This document shows, one piece after another, positions 8,718 to 17,552 of a DNA stretch of 44,125 bases. The first letter of the stretch is position 1. Every line of letters starts with the position of its first letter. The DNA is from Ettlia oleoabundans (lineage: Eukaryota > Chlorophyta > Chlorophyceae > Chlamydomonadales), in the NCBI GenBank assembly GCA_019693395.1, contig JAAMXP010001230.1:1742-45866 (forward strand), in the 5' to 3' direction. The notes below the pieces were generated by a model. It saw only the letters and a program-made list of their open reading frames with translations. It was not told the DNA's origin and did no database searches. Made by a program: the position numbers and the translations under genes.

Positions 8718-11478
8718 TCAAGCAGGCATGGCAGATGGAAGGTGAACGGGCACCTTCAACTCTCGCTCCAGCTGGTCAACAGCTGCAGTTCCACCAGATT
8801 CCAACCACCCCAAGCTGGCCGTAAGATGATCACCAATGATTTCATGTGCCGCGAAGGCCTTCAGAGCAGGGAACAGCGTGAAGGCGCAGCTCATTGCAAC
8901 AGTGCAGACAACAGCTTGCAAGTTAGAGATGGCGCTGGCCATCTTGTTCCGCTGCCTATGGCAATTTAACGGCGCAGCGAAGCTCATATACAAGTACTTT
9001 CTTCCTGGGTACGTCCATAAGAGTCTCACCAAGTTCATTTGCTCTGCAGCAGCGGGTGCAGATGGGAAGCAAGCCTATCAGACAGGGTGGCAAGCACATA
9101 CAATCGAATTGTTCATAAACTGCTGCAGCGCATGCAGTGTACACAGACATGGCAGTCACGTCGTAAAGGATGCCGGGAATGCAACTGACATTTGGGTATA
9201 CAAGAATAATGTCGGGAGAAACACTGCTGCAGGTTGATGCACACTACCACGTCAACATTTCCCACATCCAGGCAATCGGCGCACCATTCAAAAGCGCCCA
9301 GTTTGAGGCGGGTCCTGTCATCTCCGCTGCCTGAGAGCCCAGGTGCGGCAGCACCTCCGCCAGCTGATCCCTCCAAGGCTGCAGAAACTAAGTGGCAGGG
9401 ACCCATGCATGTCATCATGCACAGCCATTCAGATGTTTTCATGCAGCAACGAAACCAGCAGGCAATGCAGGATGAGGTGGGTGATGTTGTGCAGCCCAGT
9501 GTGCAGCTCACTTGTGCCCTACACCTGTGCATCTGCCTGTGCCGTAAACATGAACATGCATGGCTGAGCTTGCCTGTGTGGTGTATCGAGGGTCTGAGGT
9601 GACGAAGCCCTCGTTGTCAATCATGCCGATTTGGTACAGCCCGTTCACAATCTGGCGGGACAGCTCTGGTCCAATAAACTCGGAGCGGTCAGAGAAGAAA
9701 TCGTGGTAGATGGGCCGGGGATCCACCTGAACGGAGGAAGCGGCGTTGCTTGGCAAAAGGTTGGCAGGCACAGCCCCCAGCATGGCTGTGTAGAGCGGAG
9801 CAGGCACAACACAGCAGGCAAGCAAAGAGCAAGTTCCAGCATTAAATAAATTAGTCAACATTGTCCAGTCGACACTGGCACAGCTTTGCTTGGGTTTGCT
9901 GGCTGGCTAATGAGCAGGCCAGCAAGTGGCAGACGTGCAAGCAACAGCCTGGTGTGGTCAGCGCACCACAATCTTTGTGTTGGGCACACCCCACTCTGTC
10001 AGCTTCTGCATGCTCTGCATGATGCGGCCGCTCATCTCTACAAAGAAGCAGCGATGGACAGGCAGGCAGCAATTCAGAGCGAGAGCACCTAGCACCTTGT
10101 AATATCCAGCAGACTACGGCCACCTTTCCTGCAGGCTGACTTTGCTGGAATCACTTGTCAACCAGCTGCCTGCTTTTAACCGGCCCCAGATTGCAAAAGC
10201 GTGTGCAAACATCTGCGAGCATGGCAAGGTGTTAGCTGGTGATGCCGCCAACCCACTCACTTCGGTCACGCTGCATGTCGATGAATATGCAGGGTGGGAA
10301 TGTTCCGCCTAGCCTCTCCACAGGGAAGCTTTCATACGTGACGCCAAGCACCTCTAGGAACAGATAAGAGAAGCAGATGGGAAGCGGGCAACAACAGAGG
10401 CTGGTAGCCCTGTCAGGTGAGTTGATACAAGGAGTATGATCTCCACCCCACTCGCTTCGCTGTCCAACAGCAATGCCACTACGATGGCAATGCACCATCA
10501 CGACATAACAATACTCTGCAATGAATGCTGGCGGAACCCACCAGATATGATGCCGTTGATGCGCGTGATTTTGGGCAGCCGCAGCACAAAAGAGGCGCCT
10601 GCAGAGATGCCCAGCCCGAAAATAGGCAGCGCTTGAAGACCGTACTGCCTGCTCCAGTTTTCCAGGATGTACTTCACCCCCCATTTGTCCTCGGGATAGC
10701 TGCACAATGGGGGAAGGTGAAGGTGGGTCACCCCTCAAACACATCCTCAGGCCGTTGAATTGCGGGCATGCAGTTGCCACCATGCAACTACAATCCGCCC
10801 ATTCCCCTGGTCACAGGGCATGTGCCTGCTCCCAAGCTGCCAGCATTGATTACGATTGTGGTGCAAGACTCACGAGAAGCAGCGGTTGCCGGGCTCCCTG
10901 TTCTTCGAGTCAATGGCCAGCACGGCATAGCCCCGTGCCAGCGCCTGCTTGGTGTGAGCCACCTCTTCCGGAAGGCCTGCATTGAGCCGTGATGAAGCTG
11001 AACCTTGCTCCTTTCCCAAAACATCATAAGGCACTGCTACCCCACCCTTGAACGGATGGCTTCCACTGCATAGCTGCCGCAGTAACGGCCCATGCTGTCA
11101 GTCAGCATGGGACAGCCAGCCATGGGGAGGCAGCGAGCGCTTGCCCACCTTCCGCAGCGCTGCTGCCCTGGCAAACGCACCTGAGCACTCTGGGCAGGCG
11201 CGACTGGAGGGCCAGAAGTCGGCGGCGTCGTGCACACAGCCATGAGCCATGAAGAGCACGCCCACAGGTTCATGTGGGATTTCCCAATAGAAAGTGCGCC
11301 CTAGCAGCTCGCCGCTTGATGGCGTCATAAGTGTGCCTCCCTCCCCGTCCGTGTCACTAACATACTCCACAGCTGCTTGTGCGCCAGGAGGGATTGCCGC
11401 TACAGTGAGCAAAGCTGCGAAAGCAAGGGACATTGGCCACGCGGCGGGTGGCCGCCGCCGCCCGTGAGCCAGTGGCAT
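8718..11478 (-). CDS. Secreted alpha/beta-hydrolase, paralogue 2 (9 exons, 374 aa)
   Basis: Second copy of the hydrolase family. Exons: 11478-11181, 10976-10874, 10699-10542, 10353-10261, 10037-9967, 9726-9574, 9378-9285, 9043-9030, 8858-8718; 1125 nt in frame. The signal peptide spans about residues 1-38 (hydrophobic core SLAFAALLTVAAIP). VLFMAHGCVHDAADFWP and CPEC follow in exon 1, with GLPEEVAHTKQALARGYAV in exon 2. The nucleophile elbow GISAG is at 164-168 (Ser166). FFSDRS is in exon 6 and HEIIGDH at 333-339. It shares the 5' intergenic region with the divergent monoglyceride-lipase-like gene. Two splicing oddities: intron 6 begins CAG|GCAAGC (GC-AG class), and exon 8 is a 14-nt microexon required for frame and for the conserved E-Q-x-N block. 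The start is the first ATG of the frame (11478); a second ATG 45 nt downstream (11433) would still leave a signal peptide. Confidence 0.8.
9030..9043 (-). other. 14-nt microexon of hydrolase 2
   Basis: Minus strand: CTGCTGCAG|AGCAAATGAACTTG|GTGAGA. Exon 7 ends in phase 1 at AATG|GTGCGC, and exon 9 starts GCC TTC after CTGAAG. Joined, the protein reads EQMNLAFAAHEI, matching EQLNRAFANHEI of paralogue 3. Leaving it out shifts the frame. Confidence 0.75.
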
Positions 11479-12158
11479 GCCGCTGCGCAAGCGCTGCCAG
11501 CTCTGCGGGCTGCCGCCGTACGTAGGTCCCCCCCGCAGCGCCGGTGTCCAATAGCGTGCTGCGGAGGGCTCCCGAAAACCTGCAGGCCAGCACCTGAGAG
11601 ATGAGCTGGATCATGCCGCCAACTGACGCAGATGCCGTGGCAAGTGGTGGGCATGCTGCCCCTTTGGACAGCCCTCAGGCGCTCAAAGGAACGGTATCGA
11701 GTGATTGCACACACTCCGTCCCACATTGGCAACGACTGCCTGACCGCCTCTGCTTCTCGCGCCTCGTACCTGCTAGTCGTTGCTGCAAAGCTGACGAAAA
11801 GAGAACCTGCAACAATGTACCTCGTTGATGGCAGTGGGGAGATTCCGGGCCCGGGAGAGCGGGCAAGCATGCGGCACCTTAGCGGGCCCAGCAGCATGCT
11901 CCGCCTGATAGCGGTTGGAGCGTGTTGGTGACAGCCGATGGCAGGCCGGTCAGGTTTTAATTCCACGCGCGTTTTAAAGCCAGCCATGCATGCCGACCAA
12001 CATAGCGCACGTGCTCTGCTGGCCAGCACTTGGCGCGCTTCCGATTTTTTTCTGGGTGTCGCCAGGTGCGCCGAGGCAATTTAGGTACTGCTGCTGTTAC
12101 CGGCGGTGGCGCATAATCAAGCTCATCCTGACTCATCATAGATTCTTTGTTATGTCTT
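11479..12158. promoter_or_regulatory. Divergent 5' region between hydrolase 2 and the MGL-like gene
   Basis: About 680 bp separate two start codons facing away from each other, so both promoters must lie here. No clear TATA box or binding-site array was recognised, and no coding frame is convincing. Confidence 0.5.
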
Positions 12159-14557
12159 ATGGCAGCAGCGATGGAAGACACGGCCACAAGCCACAACCGG
12201 CTGGCAAACCCTCGGAACCTCCAGCTCTATGTGCGGCGCTGGGCGTGTCCTGCAGGTCCGTTTGGCATGAATGCAGCAACTGCAAGGGAGCAGTCTGCAA
12301 GCCAGAAGGCTCGCAGCCTGGCTTCCGACACTATCCTCTTCCGAACCCGCAGGCACCCCACCAAAAGCTTTGCTGATCATCGTACATGGCTTCTCCTGGC
12401 ACAGCCAGTACTTCAGCGAGTTTGCAAGTAGCGCGGTGCAGCGAGGTGAGGTTTGCTGGCAGTAGCACTGGTGGCCCCGCCTTCCGCCACCAGCGTCCGA
12501 CCCTCCACTGCTCGCATCAGTGCCAGTTGGTGGATAGTCTGTCAGCTCTGTGAGCAGTTGCATTCATGATTACACTGAGCTGACACGTAGGCACAAGCGT
12601 TGCAAGCTCTTTACCACAAGCTTCCCCAGCTGCCTGCCGCTCTCACAGCTTAACACCTGCTTGTTCCCTGTCTTTCCTCTCGCCTCGTGCAGGCATTGAG
12701 GTTGTGGCCTTCGACTTGCAGGGACATGGCCTCAGTGAGGCCTTGCAAGGAATGCGCGGCTACGCTCGCAGAATGGCAGACTTTTGCGCTGATGCAGCAC
12801 TGGTGCTGGACTGGGCACGGCAGCGGCAGCCCAGCCTGCCTGCATTCCTTGCGGGGGAGTCCATGGGCGGAGCCATCGTGCTGCGCCTGCTGCAGCTGAA
12901 ACCGCAACTACAACAGCAGGTGGGCGGGCGAGGGGATGGCTGCTAACACAAGCTCGGTCTTGCATGAGGTTTGCGGAAAGCAAAGCAAGGTTGTGCCATT
13001 AGCCTGATTCTTGATGGCCTGGCTGCCATGGTTTCCCCGGACAGCCACTCTCAAATGTTGCAGCTTCTCAAGAAAACTGATGTTCCATGTCATCTCAGAC
13101 CTTGCCTTGAGTCCCTCATGCCCTGCCACATAGCGCACGTCATGCCCACCAACCATCAGTGCCTTGACTGCTTTTGCAGCTGGCTGGCCTAGTGCTGCTG
13201 GGCCCAGTCATACGTGTGTCCGCAGCAGTTCTGCCACCAGCCCCGGTAATGTGGGTGCTGCGCCTGCTGGCACGCTTCTGCCCCACGTGAGTCTGACCCT
13301 GAAGTGCCGGTCCCGCTTGGCTGGCATTGTCGCTCGTGATGTTTCCATTGATTCGCCATGACCAAGCTTTTCCCCGCATGTCGGGGAACGGTCCATCATT
13401 GCCTACGCCTTGCATGGGTTGCTGGTGGGCATCACTCCGCTGGTAGGGACTGCCAAACGCTCAGCCCTTCTCTGCACAACTGACTCCTCTCTTCTTGTGT
13501 ACGCATGTTTCCTCTACACCCCGACTGTCAAGGTGGACGTTGCCTGCCTTCTTGCCTGACTGCTTATCCGCAGGTTGTCTGTTCCCGACGACAGCATTGA
13601 AAAGGGTTTTGAGCAGGCCTTTGGCGACCAGGAGTTTGCAGCAAGGGCCAAACAGGTGCAAATATGCAGGTGCAAGTTGTTGAGCGTTGATGAGGGTCAT
13701 CCCCGCACACTCTTGACATTGGGCTCACTTCATCCCTCATCATGATGCGGGCCATTATGATAACATCCATTAGCGCACCACCCCTTACTCTTGCCTAACA
13801 CCACCGCCATCAACCGTGCAGGACCCCCTGGTCGTGTTTGACCGGCCCCGCATCGGCATGGCCGTGGAACTCATTGATGCCTGTGCAGCGGTGGCCGCCA
13901 AGCTGGAGGGGCTGCACCTGCCACTCCTGGTGCGGCCTCCATTGTCTGGAGAGTTGGCAGAGCTGAGCTGCCCTTGGCATTGGCAGGGTAGCGCAGCCAC
14001 TTGTATGTGCATATGTTTTGGGGCATGCCATGCCACACCGTTGCTTGCGTGGGAGTGCTGATCACTCCGAGGCTGCCCACGCCAGTAAGAAACTTTTGCA
14101 CTGCCAAAGTTACAGTGATGTTCAATAATAACTCTTCCCTTGGTTTTGATCCAATTCTTGTTTTTGACGCCAAGCCCCCAGCACCAGCGTCAGCTCATGC
14201 CCAAACTGTGGCATGGCATATATGCCCAGGCAGTGCGCATCGTCAGAGCATGCCCATGTGTAATCAGCTTCTGCCCCAGCTTCGGCCTAACACAGCTTGC
14301 TTACCGTGCAGGCGCTGCATGGCGAGCTGGACTCTCGCACTGAGCCAGCCAACACCCTGGAGCTTGGCAGGCGGGCAGGCAGCAGCGACAAGACTGTGGA
14401 GGTGGTGGAGGGGGGCCACCACCAGCTCCTGCAGGACTTGCCCCACATACGGGAGCAGGTGACGGCACGTATTGCTGACTGGGTGGTGGAACNNNNNNNN
14501 NNNNNNNNNNNNNNNNNNNNNNNNNNTCGCAAAGGGGCCACTGTAGGCAGTGACTAA
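12159..14557 (+). CDS. Monoglyceride-lipase-type serine hydrolase (7 exons, ~319 aa, contains gap)
   Basis: Predicted serine hydrolase of the monoacylglycerol lipase/lysophospholipase group, releasing a fatty acid from glycerides. Exons: 12159-12255, 12353-12445, 12693-12919, 13180-13286, 13574-13655, 13822-13929, 14312-14557. PKALLIIVHGF carries the oxyanion HG at 44-45. VVAFDLQGHGLSE is the family GHGxS motif (74-78). The elbow GESMG spans 118-122 (Ser120). The acid is Asp245 in ALHGELDSRTEP, and the base is His274 or His275 in GGHHQLL. All three triad members are present and the length is normal for the family. Residues 33 onwards (GTPPKALL) need the intron 12256-12352; reading straight through loses the HG motif. 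The last exon crosses 34 Ns, so the final ~23 residues and the stop at 14557 are provisional. There is no signal peptide, so it is cytosolic or peripheral, unlike the flanking hydrolases. Confidence 0.85.
14493..14526. other. Assembly gap (34 Ns) in the MGL-like last exon
   Basis: Run of 34 N bases inside coding sequence, eight codons or so before the provisional stop. With exactly 34 bases the frame stays open to TAA at 14555-14557. If the true length differs, the C-terminus changes. Confidence 0.99.
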
Positions 14558-14571
14558 GAGTTTGATGACAT

Positions 14572-14576
14572 TGTAA
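14572..14576 (+). terminator. Candidate poly(A) signal TGTAA of the MGL-like gene
   Basis: TGTAA 15 nt past the provisional stop at 14557, in plus orientation. Confidence 0.55.
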
Positions 14577-14580
14577 GGGT

Positions 14581-14585
14581 TTACA
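14581..14585 (-). terminator. Candidate poly(A) signal TGTAA of hydrolase 3
   Basis: TTACA on plus (TGTAA on minus), about 300 nt past the stop of hydrolase 3 and only 4 bp from the opposing TGTAA of the convergent gene. Confidence 0.5.
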
Positions 14586-14882
14586 CGCGCAACAATCACA
14601 GCCCAGTTTGATTTTGTATATAACCATAGCAATATTTATGGCCAAAGCAATATTTAACTGCGCTACCTAATCAATCATGAACAAAACATGCCTATCTATT
14701 ACCTAATGCACTCCGTGTTCCCAAGACTGTAAGCTGAAGGCTTGGAAAACTGGATTGATTTTCAGTGCTAAACTGGCAACGCTCATTAGTTGATTGTTGC
14801 TGCATGATCAACAGTTGCGCATGCGCCAGCTGTGGCAGGAGCAGCAGCAGCAGCAGCAGGTGCTGCCGCACCAGAGCCGCCG

Positions 14883-16964
14883 TTATCGCCGCCGCGCCCG
14901 CATGGCCAGCATGCGCAGCCTCCGCGGCGACAGGTCACGCAGCCGGGGGCCTGGCAGCCCGACTGCCTCAAACTGCTGCGCCAGGCCAGCCAGCGGCAGC
15001 GTGCCGCGTGCCTCCAGCCAGGCAAGGCAGGCGGTGAGGTGGTCCCCCACTATCTCATGGTTGGCAAAGGCTCGATTCAATTGCTCTGCAGGCAGTGCAA
15101 GCCAGCGCAGGGCAGAACAGGTTAGGGTGCGGTTACTGTCAGCCCAAGTAATGATGTGTTCAGTTTGCACCATTGCTAGGGAAGCAGACCTTGGACCTGG
15201 TCAGTATGCATATGTGTATTGAGCTGCTGCAGTTTTGAATGCCACCCAACCGCATGCCATCCATGCACGCCAGCAACCAGTCTACACACACACGGCAAAC
15301 AGCCGCCCCACCTGACACGTGCGAGGCGTCGGGCGCCAGGCTGTCCCCCAGGCGTGATGCCAACTCGGGCACCGCCGCCGCCAGGTGCTGCCGCCAGGGG
15401 ATGGGGCTGCGCCGTGGGTCGTACAGGAGTGTGCCCTGCTCGTCCAACAGGCCTGTCTCGTGCAGGGCAGCAACTATCTTCGTTGAAAGCTCTGGGTTGA
15501 TGATGTCAGAGCGGTCGGAAAGGAAGTAGGGAGTCAGGGGCTGGGGGTTGACCTGTGGCAGTGGGGAAGGTGGGACGGTTGCTTCTTATATTTTGGGAAC
15601 GATTTCTTGTGGTGTATGTCCCCCAGCGTTAGCAGGGAGGTGCAGCCCAGCAGTGGCAGCTGATGTCAGGTATTGCCACCACCAGCCTGGCCTCTTGGAA
15701 AGGCTAGCAGGCACCCACCCCATTACCCCTCGTCAACTGCACAGTGACGCCAGCTGCAGCACCAACACGGTCGCCACAGGTGCTGTCACTCACCAGCAGA
15801 AGGTCAGTAGGCACCCCGTAGCTGCGCAGCAGGCGCTGGTTGTCTGCAATGCGCTCCGCAGTGCGGGTGTCGCGCGGCATGCTGATGTAAGCAGTGGGCG
15901 GGTAGGCAGCACCCCGATCCTCCATGTTCCAGCCGTCGTTCAGCACGCCTAGCACCTCTGCAAAGGCAAGTGAAGTGAACTAACCAGGCAGGCAGGCATT
16001 GCAAGCGTGGAATGGTTGTGCAATGAAAAGTGGCCAGGTGAGATGGCGTGCTGTAGCAGTGGTTTGCAGGAGTATTGTGCCGGAATCGGCAGCTTGGTCG
16101 GCAGTAGTTATCAATACTGCCGGCAGCGAACTGTTGCAGCAGGGCACCTGAAATGACGCCATCCACTTTGATTGCCATGGGCAGCTTCAGCGCAAAGGAG
16201 GCGCCTGCTGAGATGCCCAGCGAGTAAAGAGGCTGGTCCTGCACCAATACAGTGGCACAAGATTGTCGCTTTGCGGCAGTGCTGTTGCAAGAACACCGCC
16301 GTTGGTGGCAGCGGCTAAGCACACCCCCAAGTGCTTGCATGCATCCGCTGGCGCTGCCACCGTCCCCACCAGGGACGCTCGTTCCTTCACGCACCACCTG
16401 CCCTTGCATACCCACCGTGAAGTTGTGTTGCCTGATCCAGAACTGGAGTATCGCTACAACATCATCCCGGTCAGCATGCCAGCCGAAGCAGCGGTTGCTG
16501 GGATCCCTGTTTTTGGAGTCGATGGCCACAACTGCATAGCCACGTGCCAGCGCCTGCTTGGTGTGTGCCAACTCCTCCGGCAGGCCTGCAGGGCATAAAA
16601 AGGGAAAGACCAGGCACATTCAGGGAGGCATATGGGTGAAACACATCCGACACCGATGGGCACCGTGATTCTCGGTGGCAAGATGGGAATTGAACATACC
16701 GTCACACTCTGGGCAGGCGCCGGCGGAGCGAGGCCAGAAGTCGGAAGCATCGTGAGCGCAACCGTGGGCCATGAAAAGAACTCCTATCCGACTCAATCCG
16801 GGGATTTCGTAGTAGATGTTGCGCCCCAACATTGTGAATCTTGTTGGGGTGAGCAGGGGCTGGCCAAAGGCATTCACGGTGCCGTCCCGAGCGGCGGCGG
16901 TGGCGGCGGCTGCTGCAAGGACAGCCACCAATAGTGGCGCTGCTGCTCCTTGGAGGCTTGTCAT
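14883..16964 (-). CDS. Secreted alpha/beta-hydrolase, paralogue 3 (6 exons, 377 aa)
   Basis: The most compact copy. Exons: 16964-16700, 16585-16416, 16238-16148, 15957-15794, 15552-15312, 15085-14883; 1134 nt in frame. The signal peptide spans about residues 1-25 (ending TAAARDG). GVLFMAHGCAHDASDFWP and CPEC are in exon 1, and GLPEELAHTKQALARGYAV in exon 2. The elbow GISAG is at 153-157 (Ser155), an acidic RDTRTAERI segment is in exon 4 and HEIVGDH lies at 320-326. It ends in a basic RARRR tail unlike copies 1 and 2. It lacks the short introns that create microexons in the paralogues and so serves as the alignment reference for the family. The in-frame ATG at 17042 would add 26 residues ahead of the signal peptide and is rejected. 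Extracellular or vacuolar esterase activity is inference; the fold and tandem origin are clear. Confidence 0.82.
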
Positions 16965-17552
16965 GTCGCCAGAAACCGTTCTGCACGCAGCTGAGGAGAG
17001 GCAAACCGCCGACCGACACGGTTTGGTGCATCTCGAGTGCATGGCAGAGGTGTTTGAGGCACTGCGACACCGGCTAAGCTGTCCCTACAGTATGGCATAG
17101 GAGTGCAAGCACCACATTGCGGGGCTGGCTTGTCCGACAAACCTGGAAATGGCGCGATGCGGAAGGTAAGATGCTGCAATGTGCCTTCAGCAGCGGCACA
17201 GGTGATACCAAAACTTGGAGACAGTAGTACAAATTACTATGGCGCCCGTGATGTAGGATTTGGGCGACGCGGTGCCGCTGCCGTGCATGCTGTGGTTTCC
17301 TCCCTCAGTGCGGGAACAAGCGGGCAGGTGCTGTGGACCCTCCTGCTGAACTACTGTGCAGGGTTGGCAGCTGGTGTCAATAACATAAGTGCATGCCAGG
17401 TCGCATACAACAAGTATGGACGGAAACATTGAAGCGTGAGGCAAGAAAGTCGTACAAAGAAATTGCCGCATGATACAAACTAGTCGCAGTGTGGTGGAGG
17501 TGGTGGGATAATAGGGTGCACCTATTGGCATGGGCTAGCATTAAGCAAGAGG
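16965..17552. other. Intergenic: hydrolase 3 promoter and glycosyltransferase-like gene 3' flank
   Basis: No supported gene. It contains the 5' flank of hydrolase 3 and the 3' flank of the minus-strand gene ending at 17553. No TGTAA on the minus strand was found here. Confidence 0.5.

Larger units (their letters stand above)
14558..14882. other. Convergent 3' region
   Basis: About 325 bp between the stops of two convergent genes, more A/T-rich than its surroundings. It contains the two facing poly(A) words and no coding signal. Confidence 0.6.

Noticed and set aside
16965..17042. Upstream ATG start for hydrolase 3
   Set aside because: It would bury the signal peptide 26 residues inside the protein; the ATG at 16964 places it at the N-terminus as in the other copies.
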